From positions 1,797,736-1,861,735 of the forward strand of contig NC_054747.1 of NCBI RefSeq assembly GCF_018143015.1: 64,000 bases of DNA, written 5' to 3'. Under the pieces are notes generated by a model, which made no database searches, was not told where the DNA came from, and was given only the letters and a program-made list of their open reading frames with translations. The position numbers were made by a program, and so were the translations under genes. This DNA is from Lytechinus variegatus. Its lineage: Eukaryota > Echinodermata > Echinoidea > Temnopleuroida > Toxopneustidae. Of the stretch, positions 1-10,340 are shown piece by piece (the first letter of the stretch is position 1; each line of letters opens with the position of its first letter).

Positions 1-320
1 TATACTGTACTTCAAAAACTGATAAACAAGCTCACAATAACATGTTGCCAGGTTCATTTTCTTCATATTTGAAGAAATTGAAAAAGATATATTTTTTGAA
101 AGGTTATTGTATATTAAGGAATTAGAATAACAATGTGTTACCTCTAAGGACGCCCTCTTAGATATTACAAAATTCAAAATAGCCGTCAAGTACAGGGTTA
201 TGTCGTGGATTCTAAAACCACTTATGACCAATGAATGCAATTTTTATAGAATAAGGACTTATACTTGCTAAATTATCTGAAAATTTTAATCCAAGCCTTG
301 GTAAAGTATTGAAACCACAC
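1..320. repeat. Dispersed repeat fragments, no gene
   Basis: No coding signal is seen. The stretch around 70-150 matches the reverse complement of about 2930-3000: both contain a block reading roughly gaagaaattgaaaa, then tttttgaaaggttattgtat, then a gaat-agcataacaatg block. The two are therefore diverged copies of one dispersed family in opposite orientation. The family name is not known to me. Confidence 0.5.
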
Positions 321-337
321 TATGACAAAAGTTCATT

Positions 338-470
338 GACCCAAGGGCGCCGGAAGCGGGGGGGCACTTGCCCCCCCAAATAAAATTTTGGGGGGGCAAA
401 ACGAGATTTTGCCCCCCCCCCCAACGTGCCCCCCTGAAAGATGAAAAATGATAAATTATTTAAGGACAAA
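338..470. repeat. C/G-tract-rich dispersed repeat
   Basis: The segment begins near a ggcgccggaag motif and contains several runs of seven or more G or C around 'ttttg' spacers. A relative in opposite orientation lies at about 2340-2410, where cttcgggattttgcc and ttccggcgcgcc are found. The apparent minus-strand reading frame across it is low-complexity and is not taken as a gene. Confidence 0.5.
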
Positions 471-560
471 AGTAAATGAAGGCACTTTTCTGCCTGAAAA
501 TTGTCATTTCCATTGTCAAAAATGAAAAATTTTTGCCCCTGACGGGGCAAATACATTATC

Positions 561-949
561 ATAGTAAGCCTCGCGTCTTTTGACGAACAGTTCCTCTGTG
601 AAACATAGCTTTGATAAGCCCCTTTTCCATCTTATTACAGTGTGATAACGTTTAACCTTTTAATGAATACATTTCAGACTAAAAGCGAATGGCAAATTGA
701 TAGTGGTCCACCAATGATTAGGTTTATAATTCTAAGATGCTGGCTGTGTCGTCTAACAAACGCGCGGTCGCCCAGAAACGCTCAGACCGGACCCGATATA
801 ACTAACGCGCGTGAACACTAGTCACTCGAGCAAGATATGGAATCTATGTCATAGCTATCAAGCCCAGAAACCATAACATCTCGAGAAACTTGTTTCAATT
901 ATTTCATTTTCAACTAAATTTAAATTTAGTTAATACAGTGATAACAAGA
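561..949. other. No feature seen
   Basis: A/T-rich sequence without a convincing exon, RNA gene or repeat boundary. Confidence 0.5.
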
Positions 950-1343
950 AAGCGGTGTTGGAACGCGTCAGTCTTCCCGTCGAAGTCGAACCAAAGAACG
1001 TAGGTTCGAGTCCACCCTGGCTGGGCGGATGACTGAAGTCAGTGCGTTGTGTGTAAACGTCTCTCCCATGTTTCATAGATGCAGGCTATGTTACAATGGA
1101 AAACACTCCGTCCCTCGGATAGGACGTTAAATGGAGGCCCCGTGTAGAGGAGAGTCACCACCTTTGCACGTTAAGAACCCACTGCACTATTCGTATAAGA
1201 GTAGGGGGAAACCCCGGTGTCGAGGTCCACCTGCACCCCCCCCCTCCAATCAGTTATATCGGGAGGAGAGACCTGTGGATCATAGTGATTCAGTTCGCTT
1301 TTCGCCTCCCAGGCACAGGTGACGCCAAACAAATAATAATAAT
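950..1343 (+). mobile_element. tRNA-derived SINE
   Basis: The head at 955-1015 carries a B-box-like aggttcgagtcc, which is the signature of an RNA polymerase III promoter of tRNA origin. The body contains a segment (ggacgttaaatggaggcccc, then gaacccactgcactattcgt) that I recognise as recurring in short interspersed elements of marine invertebrates. It ends in a short (AAT)n tail at about 1327-1343. No complete tRNA fold was seen, so this is a SINE rather than a tRNA gene. The short reading frame across its 3' half is not coding. Confidence 0.65.
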
Positions 1344-1860
1344 TCAGTGCCCTAAAGAAAATACCAAGGTCATTTCAACTCAATATAGACATGTTATCAG
1401 AAAATTACACTCAGAATAATCATGTGTAGAGGATTATAATTTATAATTTGTAAAAATGGTGAATCCCACTCGAAAGCAACTTAGCGATAATGTTTGGACA
1501 TGAACAAAATAAAATCATCTGTGAAAGTGTCTTCTTGACCAGAAGATATTATCCGAGATATGAATAAAAATGTAAATAATATAAAAGAAAAAATAAGCGT
1601 TACAGTAGTGCTCTACTATAAAAAAAATCTTAAGATATTTTCACAGCCCCGTATTTCCTCTATTCCTTTTCATTGGCATGATAGGAAGGCGTTTTGTCTG
1701 ATACTATTTCAGCTCATATATAGCACTTATGTATTTTAGATTCCAAAATTTCTTCCCATTACCTGTTACTAGTCAGATCGAGATGGCAGCTATGTTCTCT
1801 GGTTCATCCCAGCTTTTGTTATTCATGGACGTTTGCAAAAATAAAAAAAAACAACCCGGG
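1344..1860. other. No feature seen
   Basis: A/T-rich sequence; nothing recognisable as coding or structured. Confidence 0.5.
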
Positions 1861-3240
1861 AGTGGGTGGGGCTGCAAGACCTAAATTTTCGAAGAAGCGT
1901 ATGAGCGAGGGGATTTGTGATGGGGGAGCTTTTGCATTTTCTAGAATGAAATTGAAGGATTTCGTGCACACTTTTGGTGAATTTTGCCCTCTCGATCGGC
2001 GGCCCCCGGCTGCGTACGGTCATGTTTGTCATCTTAAAGTCTTTAAAAGGCCTATATTACACTGGTTTGAAACAATTTCGTTTGCAATAAGGCTCGTAAT
2101 TTGCTGGAACTGCGACCCTGGTCACGAAGAAACACCAGGCTGGGTCAGAAGGGCCGGCCGGCCGGAGGAAACAGAAGGAGCAAAAAGAACTCCAAGACTG
2201 TTTAATTCTCAAGAAATTTATTTTTGAATGCACTTAGAAACGCAACTTTTATACTCCATTTTACACAAAATCCTTACCGTGGGGGGGGGGGGGGGGGGGT
2301 CCCATAGCCTCTCCCCCTCGATCGCTTCGGTATCTCACGTTGTCAAAAATATTGTGCCCCCTTCGGGATTTTGCCCCCCCAAAACTGAAAGTGTTCCGGC
2401 GCGCCTGCATTGACCCTATATGACCTTGAACATGTGACATGAAAGTCATGCAAGAAAATCTGTGATACGTCATAACCACTTTTTCAGTTAAGTTGACTTT
2501 GTCAAAAACTTTAATCCTCAAACTGATATCCCGATATGGTCAAAGCTCATTGACCCTTGCTGCCCATTGACCAAGACCAACATGATATCCGAAACACATG
2601 CCAAATATGTCATTCATAAGGCATATGCAACATCCTGGTTTAACATGTCCTTTACTGAAAGATAAAATTTAGTTGCATTATTTGCAACATGTGCTTCATT
2701 CTTGCAATTAGTAGAAAAAAAATATACAAAAAATAATGTCATTAAAATGATTTTGTTTTTGAAAAGTTGCTTATTTGATACCATTGGTGTGTCCTGATCT
2801 CAGAAATAGTGGTTTAGTGCAAAACGTAATATTCAAGGTTACTTAGAAGCAGATATATTTCCTGATTTCGTTGGCAATTTTGTAAAATCCAATATGGTGG
2901 CCTTATAGGTTTCAGTGCAAATGCAAGCATTGTTATGCTGATTCTTCATACAATAACCTTTCAAAAATGGATAATTTTCAATTTCTTCCCCAAATCTGGC
3001 GAAATTACGTAGCGATCTGTCTCTGAGACATGGTGATATGCAGGGTTTTTTTTTTGCTCGGCAGACACGATGCACAAACTTTTTCGACAAAACTCATTGA
3101 CAGGGCTCGTCGTTGGGGCGCTTTTCCATTTTGTAAAGTCAAATTGAAGGGTTTTGTGAGAATTTTCAGTGATTTTTTTCCAAAATTATTTTCTGGCCGT
3201 GGGGCAATTATTCAACTGATTTTCGGTTAAAAAATGAATA
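1861..3240. repeat. Patchwork of diverged dispersed repeats
   Basis: Two segments, about 1915-1990 and 3115-3180, resemble each other in the same orientation: both have an 'agcttttgcatttt'-like block followed by 'aaattgaagg'. The part at 2281-2299 is a pure run of 19 G. The part at 2330-2570 carries the C-tract repeat seen near 340-430 and blocks such as tgaccctatatgaccttgaa, which look like a common urchin repeat. The segment at 2930-3010 pairs, inverted, with 70-150. No exon is supported. Confidence 0.5.
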
Positions 3241-3490
3241 AAATTCTATAATCATATTTTATAGCTTGTTGGTCTTTATTCATGTTATCATTGTACCTAT
3301 ATTATTTTGATTGCTACCTTCCGATAATGTCGTATCTGGTTGAAAAATCTTTAAAATTTAAGGTATGCCTAATTATTTCAATCATTAAAAAATAACATAA
3401 CTGGGTGCAAGAAGTGTTTGGCGATTTTCGCAAGTCATTAAACAGCTTTATATACATACATATATATATAGATATATATATATATATACT
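3241..3490. other. A/T-rich spacer with TA microsatellite
   Basis: A run of TA/GATA dinucleotides lies at about 3453-3488. Nothing else is seen. Confidence 0.5.
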
Positions 3491-3493
3491 TAC

Positions 3494-3545
3494 CAACTCA
3501 TCAATGCGCTTGGCAGCTTCTTTGCTTAAGTCAGGGTAATTAATG
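3494..3545 (-). CDS. Candidate small exon, possibly of the IFI44-like gene
   Basis: On the minus strand this 52-base stretch reads INYPDLSKEAAKRIDEL and is followed by a strong donor, GTAAGT. The polar, helical composition resembles the part of IFI44-like GTPases after the DxxG exon, but I cannot align it to a known motif. The AG used as acceptor has a weak pyrimidine tract. The incoming phase needs two bases from the previous exon, while the exon at 3781-3945 supplies one, so another exon would have to lie between them or the call is wrong. Confidence 0.3.
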
Positions 3546-3780
3546 CTTCAGAACTTTAGCGCAATTTGTACTTAAGCTATATACAAACTGTTCTTTTCCA
3601 AGACTATACCAAAAACATGAGCACAATAAAGTAAAACTTGAAAGAGAGGGAGAGGGGAAAATCACAAGCAAAAGTATGGTAGAAATTTTCGATTATCAGG
3701 GATTGGGGATCAATAACCCAGTTGGGGTTAACACTGCCAATTGCAAGCAGTAAAATTGGGGGAAAACCCATATACTCAAC

Positions 3781-5142
3781 TGATTTCCTCCATTACATCC
3801 CAAACTTTGTAATAACCCATATCCGATAGTCCACGTGTATCGAAAGTTGTAACTTGATCGGTAAGTATAGCAGGGTCTCGGAATATATTAGTCTCTCCTC
3901 CTTGCCCTAGCGTATTGCTCTCAATGTAGATCTGCTCCCATACACCTTTGTAATGAAGTGGAAATGAAAAATGAAAAAATGAAAACTGGTCCCCAAGTAA
4001 TACAGAAATCTTCTCTTTTGGGTGAAAATGGGCGTAATTCATCCCCTAAATGCATGTGTGACAGATGTAGTAATATAAGTAATGTATTGCGGATTTTGCA
4101 CTAAACGAATTTATTGCAATCAAACGAACACTGTAAAAAATGAAGTGCTAATTTAGCACTTACAGTGCTTGTACATTGACAGTACTACAAGTGCTGATTT
4201 TCCCGTTCAAATTTAAACTAGAAAATCAACACTCGTAGTGCAGTGAATATACAAGCACTGTAAGTGCTAAATTACTTGATTAGCACTTCATTTTTTACAG
4301 TGAAGAAAGAATTGAATTCATGTTGCTTCGCATGAAGAAGTACAAAAGAATGTGCACACGTACTGTGTTGAACTTATACACAAAATGTAATGAATGAGCA
4401 AGTATACCCTAATGGAATAAACAGTGTCCCAGAATGTGTGCCACAGTGTGGAAAACAATGCAAAATCACTTTCACACTAAGACTTAAATTTAAGCATTTC
4501 AACAGTGTGAATCTATAGTAGTCAACCATGTGAACACGCTGAGTACAGTCACGCTGTCGAGGTGTCCACATTGTGAAAATATCTTCACACTGTTGAATTT
4601 GTGCATTTTAAGAGTTTGTGTAATATTTTCACTACGTGACGACACTGTGATCACAATGTATGGCACTGTTCATTTTTGGCAGGTTGATGCCACAATGAAT
4701 GGATGAAATTTACATTAAAAGATACTTCTGCTGGAATGGAAACACAGGATCATAATTATAAGAGCTAAATGTGCAACCTAACTCTGGATTTCGTCAATCA
4801 TCACCCCCTTTTTAGATTGTTTTTGGAGCCTGACATTGCAATCATAAACGATTAAAATTGGTCCTAAACTACCACATAATAAACCATAATTGATTTAAAA
4901 AGAAGAAAATTTTACATCAAGCTAACTTGAGGAAGTGTAAAATGCTTTTACTGAAAACAAACCTTTGTAAGCAAAGTGAAGAGAGTTGAGAAAGGCACTC
5001 TTGCCGGAGGCTTGCACTCCGAAGACACCTAGTTTAACCTTGGATGGTGTTTCGAAGCTAGACCCTGCATCTCTGATCGTCCAATTACCTGGTCGGTAAT
5101 CTTGGATCTTTTTACGGAGTAGTCGAATTTCATCTGCCAAGC
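3781..5142 (-). CDS. IFI44-like GTPase gene, two internal exons
   Basis: Two exons joined by a phase-1 intron are visible. Exon a, 4963-5142 (180 bases), encodes about 60 residues starting LADEIRLLRKKIQDYRPG and containing the P-loop GVFGVQASGKSAFLNS (GxxxxGKS, the nucleotide-binding G1 motif). Exon b, 3781-3945 (165 bases), contains FDTRGLSD, the DxxG (G3) motif. Splice signals fit: ttttag before exon a, GTTTGT after it, acaaag before exon b, and GTTGAG after it. The split Gly codon (G plus GT) joins the two exons exactly. The spacing and the LR-K-I-DY-P block before the P-loop match interferon-induced protein 44 and its invertebrate relatives, a family of presumed immune GTPases related to dynamin-like and GIMAP-type proteins. 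The start, the G4 region and the end are not found: upstream exons would lie above 5142 and later ones below 3781. The 1.0-kb intron holds a foldback element. Function beyond GTP binding is inference. Confidence 0.72.
4129..4302. mobile_element. Foldback MITE, family A
   Basis: A 174-base near-palindrome. The left end cactgtaaaaaatgaagtgc is the exact reverse complement of the right end, and the arms stay mostly complementary to the centre (cgttcaaatttaaact). A second member lies at 40918-41093 with the same gtaaaaaatgaagtgctaat-type ends and the same centre. No coding capacity; it would have been moved by a transposase supplied elsewhere. It lies inside the intron of the IFI44-like gene. Confidence 0.8.
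4374..4690. repeat. Repeat with internal inverted segments
   Basis: The block ttcaacagtgtgaat near 4497 and its inverse attcacactgttgaa-like block near 4590 form an imperfect inverted pair, and cacagtgtg/cactgtg motifs recur through the segment. A loosely similar stretch is seen at about 33410-33600. Boundaries are uncertain. Confidence 0.4.
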
Positions 5143-6239
5143 CTAAAACATGATTTTTTAACAAGAATGTAAAAAAAAATCGAACAGTTGTCACTGATAT
5201 TATTGCATTGTATTGCCTAGAAGTTGAACATAATTATTATTATAATTATTATTTAAAAAACATTTGATTGTACTATATTCGAGCCCGTAAAACCGAACAA
5301 AAAAAAAACCAGATTATTCACAGTGTATACAAGGTTGTATGCAATTTATACAGTTGTGCCTATTCCCCTCGCTCTGCTCTCACTACTATACGGGGTGGCA
5401 TAACGAGAATGTATTGTGCAAGATGAATTTTTGAACCGGTCAAAGTCAGAAAATTAGACGAAAAGAGACTGACAACAATAGATTTTTCAGTTAAATAAAC
5501 CTGTGGCATTCAGCAAAAATGTAGGCCAAAATTCAAGAGGGAGTTTCATATTATTCTCAACCGATCAAAATGTAAAACGGTGGCCATTATTGGGCCCCCA
5601 TGCTATCTCTTAACACAATGGCGTACAGATGGGGGGGGGGGTCTCTTTCTCCCCCCGCCAAAAAGAAGAAAATTCACGAACAAGGAAAAAAAAGGAAGAC
5701 AATGGAAAGAGAGAAGGGTGAAATAAAATATTATTTTCTGAATTTTATGTCAAATTCTATCACAAAATTGGATTTTGTAATAAAATGTCGACACTTTTGC
5801 TGGCTTGTTTCATTCGCAACTTTTTGAAATCGATTTTTGTGCGATACGCCATATCTAGCCCGCTCGAAATTACTGATTACGGCACTGCCCTTGTAGTGAC
5901 AAATTCTGAGTTTATTTTAGGATATCAAAGAAGCCTGAAATACGTTCTTGGGATACTGTGTAAAAAAATACGTTTATCTCGTTTATGTGATACTGTGTAA
6001 AAAAAGAATCAAAAGCAATTTATCTTTTTTAGTTGGACGCAAAGAAATATCCACCTGTTAATTTTAAAGACAGTATTTCCCGAACGGCAGGTGAATTTTC
6101 AAAATAAAGCATTCCCAATACGTGTTGAACCCTAAGAGACACGAACTTAGTAATAATATGTAAATAATGTTTTTCTTGGTTACGCAAAATGACCAATTAG
6201 ATCTCGCCCTGTAAGGGCGTTTCGTGCGTTCTTAATTGA
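5143..6239. other. No gene seen; G/C-tract repeat
   Basis: The segment 5590-5670 has an 'atggcgtacagatggggg' block and C/G runs like other dispersed repeats here. Expected upstream exons of the IFI44-like gene were searched for on the minus strand and not found. Confidence 0.45.
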
Positions 6240-6425
6240 CGATACGGGACTCTTAAAAAAAGCCCGGTTGCTGATACTTCAGTAGAGTCGTCAGTGTTCA
6301 ATTTTGGTTACATCTTTTTCTATGGGGATTTGAACCAATATCTCCCCGAGATCGTCGGCTTAGCTCCCAACAGCGTACCTCACCGATGCTGTCTGGGCTG
6401 CTCTTTTTGTAGAGGAGAAATGGAC
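6240..6425 (-). mobile_element. tRNA-derived SINE head
   Basis: Reading the minus strand, an A-box-like tgaggtacgctgttgggag (6364-6382) is followed by a B-box-like ggttcaaatcccc (6324-6336), with spacing typical of a polymerase III tRNA promoter. The flanking arms do not make a full tRNA, so a SINE is more likely than a tRNA gene. Confidence 0.5.
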
Positions 6426-7663
6426 TCCTGTTATAGCTGACTTTTTACCTACGTCTTTTTCCTGATATTTATCGGGTATGTACTCTGATATTTATAATAA
6501 CGTTTCTAGTAAAAAGAGATTTGATATAACTAATTTCTTGACAAAGTATTTGTACTGAAGAAATAATGCTGAGTACGTTTGTAGACGACTTTATTTTTGT
6601 ATAAAGTGTCATCCACACGAAATGTCGAATATTATTAGCAAAAAAATAGATCTTTGAAATTATTTAGGTTGATTTATATGTCATTGTAGACAGCTTAGTA
6701 TTTAAGCGATCTTCACTTGTTGGTATTATAGAGAGTTTTCCAATGTACTAGTGAACATTGTCATTTAACCTTGACATTATGAAAGTCATTCTCGTCGAAT
6801 TTCTTAAAGGCATATAGCCTAGTTTTACATGATGTACTTGTACTTTTCTTAGAATTGTTGCTAAATAGACAATTTTCATTGTCATTTTTATGAGATGTTA
6901 AATTATATCTTGTTACACGTTTTAAGGTCGTTTATCTTTATTCGACGACGATAAGTGTATTAGGACACTGTTTTATTTTGATAATTGTCAGGTTCCACTG
7001 AGACCCTCACCATTGACGAGTTTTGTCCTGATATCGATGATTCATCTCGTTTCCACTCTCCGATGTAAACGACAGGCCTAGCTACGTATTTCATCATTCC
7101 AAGTTCAGGTCGAACAACTCAATTCGCCAAGTAGACACCAACTTTTGTAGACAAGTCAACTTCTCAACGCTTTGGCCTAGTTTGGAGTTTATATCCTATT
7201 TTGTCACTTAATCAATTACTCTGTTTTAAACTGATAGAGCTCCTATATATTTCTTTGAATATTCGACATAACCTGTACTGTCTTCAATTTATTGGATAAA
7301 TCATACAGGCATTTCTTTGAGTTGTAAACACTCTGTAAAATTGTCAAAGAAAGCATTCGAATCATTTTAATTATAAATTGAAGTCATGGAACCGTAATTA
7401 TTTTGTCAAGTGCTTATTTTTCTTGAATGATCACGTATAGCTAAAAAGTTGGGATGTCTTAATTGCCGTGCTTGTTGTTGCTTGTTTAGTTTTTTCCCCC
7501 TTTTTCCTAATCTGATTGATTGGTGTGTTTGATTTGTCTTTGTTTTTAAAAAAGAAACATAACATTTTCTCCACCAAATCCTCCAAAATACTCAGATCCA
7601 TCCCAACACCCTGCATGATATCTTGATAGTTTTATAATGCACGGAAATTCCCAGTGCCGTTCA
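6426..7663. other. No feature seen
   Basis: About 1.2 kb of A/T-rich sequence with no exon, RNA gene or repeat that I can support on either strand. Confidence 0.5.
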
Positions 7664-7910
7664 TAGAGCGCGGAGTAGTCTAATGGTTCTGACTTTCCGA
7701 GGGTCATGGATTCGATTCACAGTCATGTCATTATCCTTGATATAAATATATTGTCATTGTGATATAATTTGTATTCCCCCTTTTATGTTCAATGTTTATA
7801 TCTGGTATTCAGTATTTATTACATCATGTATTTTATAATATCATATATATTCAGTTTCCAGATTTTTGTTAAAGGTGGCAGCGCTAATAAAGCTTTCCCT
7901 TTCTAGTTGC
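7664..7910 (+). mobile_element. tRNA-derived SINE
   Basis: An A-box-like tagtctaatggttctg (about 7675-7690) and a B-box-like ggattcgattcac (7708-7720) have tRNA spacing. The same 'tctaatggttctgact' head is seen in the minus-strand SINE at 49378-49658 as tctagtggttctgact. The 3' limit is a guess. Confidence 0.5.
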
Positions 7911-7994
7911 CTCATTATTCATTAATAAATCATATACACTCTTTTTTTATTCAACTGTTTCCGAGATTTTATCATTGTATTATTTGCAATTTTC

Positions 7995-8170
7995 CCATGT
8001 AATTTATGTTTAAATTCAAATTCAAATTTATTTATTTCCCTTCCATCAAACAAAAGCAAATTGTGTACCATATACAAACATAAATATTTGTATCCGTTGC
8101 AAAAAAAATAGTACATATGTTGTAAAAAAAAAACACTTAGACAATTTGGGCAACACATTGTAGGTTTTAA
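7995..8170 (-). mobile_element. Possible LINE 3' end
   Basis: On the minus strand the segment ends in aaataaataaatttgaattt and repeats of ttgaattt, which resembles the A-rich tails of non-LTR elements. The part around caatttgggcaacacattg looks familiar as an urchin repeat. No reverse transcriptase sequence is present. Confidence 0.35.
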
Positions 8171-8451
8171 ATATGTATACTATTTTTCAATAGAAATTAA
8201 ATTAAGATGGAAATGGAGGGACCCACTAACTTTTTATGTGCCTTGTTTTTGTTTTTATGATGAATGGAATAAATGCTATCAAATCAAAATGTCGTGTTTT
8301 CTATCAACAAAAAAAAACCATCCAAAATATGCTGCAATCGACCCAGGATCTTTGAAAAGGTACCTAGCAGGTTTAATTAATCGAATGCACTGAGCGGTGC
8401 TGATGAGGCGGCAGATCCTGTTAACGTAATAGTAGTTTGCGATTTGTTCAT

Positions 8452-8727
8452 CAGGGGCCCGTCTTACAAAGAGTTGCGATTGATCCTATCAATCGCAACT
8501 ATGGACGGCCAGCAACATCAACATATAAAATGCATGTTTGTTCAAAAAGAATTTCTAGATATGATGTATACATATAAATTCATCAATTTCTTTACAATTT
8601 GGAGTGTTCTCCTTTCTTTACAATGGAGATTTTTGCAAATTTCCTGTAGAAAGTTATGACACTGTTGGATTTCCATAGAGTTATGACTGATTGGATCAAT
8701 CGTAACTCTTTGTAAGACGGGGCCCTG
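8452..8727. mobile_element. Foldback MITE, family B
   Basis: The left end caggggcccgtcttacaaag is matched by the right-end inverse (ctttgtaagacggggccctg), with arms of about 50 bases built of gattgatc and caatcgcaact blocks. Related foldbacks with 'ttgcaacgggcccc' or 'gtgtaacgggatcctgg' ends lie at 48207-48360 and 52608-52742. It carries no protein. Confidence 0.75.
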
Positions 8728-8761
8728 GTATTAAACAAGTGATATAAAACTGTACGCATGA

Positions 8762-8839
8762 CGATTATTATGGTTATTATCACCATCATTATTATATAAT
8801 TATCATTATTAGCATTTTTGTTATTATTATCATTATTAC
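8762..8839. repeat. ATT/ATC microsatellite at gap edge
   Basis: Trinucleotide-rich sequence (attatt, atcatt) runs into the assembly gap. Confidence 0.8.
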
Positions 8840-9339
8840 NNNNNNNNNNNNNNNNNNNNNNNNNNNNNNNNNNNNNNNNNNNNNNNNNNNNNNNNNNNNN
8901 NNNNNNNNNNNNNNNNNNNNNNNNNNNNNNNNNNNNNNNNNNNNNNNNNNNNNNNNNNNNNNNNNNNNNNNNNNNNNNNNNNNNNNNNNNNNNNNNNNNN
9001 NNNNNNNNNNNNNNNNNNNNNNNNNNNNNNNNNNNNNNNNNNNNNNNNNNNNNNNNNNNNNNNNNNNNNNNNNNNNNNNNNNNNNNNNNNNNNNNNNNNN
9101 NNNNNNNNNNNNNNNNNNNNNNNNNNNNNNNNNNNNNNNNNNNNNNNNNNNNNNNNNNNNNNNNNNNNNNNNNNNNNNNNNNNNNNNNNNNNNNNNNNNN
9201 NNNNNNNNNNNNNNNNNNNNNNNNNNNNNNNNNNNNNNNNNNNNNNNNNNNNNNNNNNNNNNNNNNNNNNNNNNNNNNNNNNNNNNNNNNNNNNNNNNNN
9301 NNNNNNNNNNNNNNNNNNNNNNNNNNNNNNNNNNNNNNN
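8840..9339. other. Assembly gap of 500 N
   Basis: Exactly 500 undetermined bases, probably a placeholder of fixed size. On its right the U2 repeat unit starts in mid-spacer, so the missing sequence should include at least the U2 gene belonging to that unit. Confidence 0.97.
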
Positions 9340-9979
9340 TGAACATTAAATTCAACGTTATATTCAAGCATCAGCCATTTGTCTTTCTCGAAAAGAAATT
9401 GAATAAATCATTAAACAAATCATTATCCACTACCTGTTTCACTGTTTCTATTTGTACTGAGAAAGTCGTGTGCTTCTCGCGCTTGTAATCGATTCCACCG
9501 GTGATTTTTCTCAATTTTCAGGGGACTTCCCGCAAACGACCGACTTTTTCAGTAGAGGCGGGCACTCTTTCGCCAGTCAAATAGTTCTTAAAAGTTAAGC
9601 GATATTTCTTAGCAATTTGGACGAAGGAGGTTCTGTGATTGTCCTTTCTGGAATCACTGTTGGACGGTGAATCGAATGCATACCCTTTGGTCAATCAGCT
9701 GTATCAAATTTAAAAATCTTTGGAATGAATGAATGAAATTGTCATTTACCCCGTATCTACCCTGTACCTGGTTGACAATGTACGTCGTCCAGAAGGCCTT
9801 GCCAAAGGGATACTTTTTAACTTTTGATGCTTGATATCATTTCTATAAAGAACGGTTGGTCATTGTTTTTGCCCAGGTTTGTTAGAGACAATAGCTCGCC
9901 GGAATGTGTTAATATCTTCGTCCGATAACTATCGTCCTTTTAAAAGATATTGAGGTTGTTATAAGGTTAAACTCTTTGA

Positions 9980-10044
9980 AATGCCTCACTGTTTTTCTTT
10001 ATTAAAATTTAAAGTATACATGTTTCAGAAAACGTCAACTCGGT
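9980..10044 (+). promoter_or_regulatory. U2 promoter, proximal part (copy 1)
   Basis: A TATA-like tatacatg begins at -30 (10015), in all 22 units at the same distance. Upstream, the A/T-rich block ctttattaaaatttaaag at about -55 to -33 is in the position expected for the proximal sequence element of urchin snRNA genes. Urchin U2 promoters are known (Stefanovic and Marzluff, from memory) to need a TATA sequence plus proximal and distal elements. In the units before copies 7, 14 and 19 attaaaat is attgaaat. Just before copy 18 the start-proximal bases differ (cggcaaaccggt in place of cgtcaactcggt). Exact element limits are inferred. Confidence 0.65.
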
Positions 10045-10232
10045 ATCGCTTCTCGGCCTTTTGGCTAAGATCATGTGTAGTATCTGTTCTTTTCAGCTTA
10101 ATATCTGAAACGCGACTCACCGAGTCGCTTGTATATTAAACTGATTTTTGAACTTAGGCCATGGAATAGGGGCTTGCTCCGTCCTGGCCACGGGTTGGCC
10201 CGGTATTGCAGTACCTCCGGGATCGGCCCACC
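10045..10232 (+). ncRNA. RNU2: U2 snRNA gene, copy 1
   Basis: U2 is the RNA of the U2 snRNP, which pairs with the intron branch site during splicing in the nucleus. The 5' end atcgcttctcggccttttgg is identical to vertebrate U2. The branch-site-pairing GTAGTA lies at nucleotides 33-38. Stem-loop IIb is a perfect 7-bp hairpin (gcgactc, loop acc, gagtcgc, 10112-10128). The Sm site is gatttttga near nucleotides 99-107. Stem-loop III (ggccatggaa...tcctggcc) and stem-loop IV (ttggcccgg...ccgggatcgg) follow. The length of 188 bases ending in ggcccacc equals the usual U2 length; the exact 3' end is by alignment to human U2 from memory. Next U2 start is 1050 bases on, the longest period, owing to a 17-G tract. 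Confidence 0.98.
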
Positions 10233-10264
10233 CCTCAAGGGGTTAATAAAATACCAAAGAAAGA
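10231..10264 (+). terminator. U2 3'-end element (hairpin, AATAAA, purine box)
   Basis: Directly at the mature 3' end are CCCC-TCAA-GGGG (10231-10242), able to form a 4-bp hairpin, then an exact AATAAA (10245-10250), then CAAAGAAAGA (10255-10264). The block gttaataaaataccaaaga fits the snRNA 3' box in place and composition (GTTT...AAA..AGA consensus), which directs 3'-end formation by the Integrator complex. It is conserved in every unit; in copies 7, 11, 12 and 18 one C of the hairpin is missing. Confidence 0.65.
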
Positions 10265-10340
10265 ATGTTACTTTTGTTTCACCTGAATTACGCTGTATTC
10301 TCTTGCCTTATTTTTCGTTCGTATTTCTTTCTTTTTTTAT

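Noticed and set aside
955-1020. Functional tRNA gene near a good B box
   Set aside because: No cloverleaf can be drawn by eye and the body and tail match a SINE.
8592-9371. Frames of up to 259 residues over the N gap
   Set aside because: Most of the frame is undetermined bases.
9340-10044. A second small RNA gene in the U2 spacer
   Set aside because: I looked for U1, U4, U5, U6, tRNA A/B boxes and extra Sm sites in the spacer and found none.
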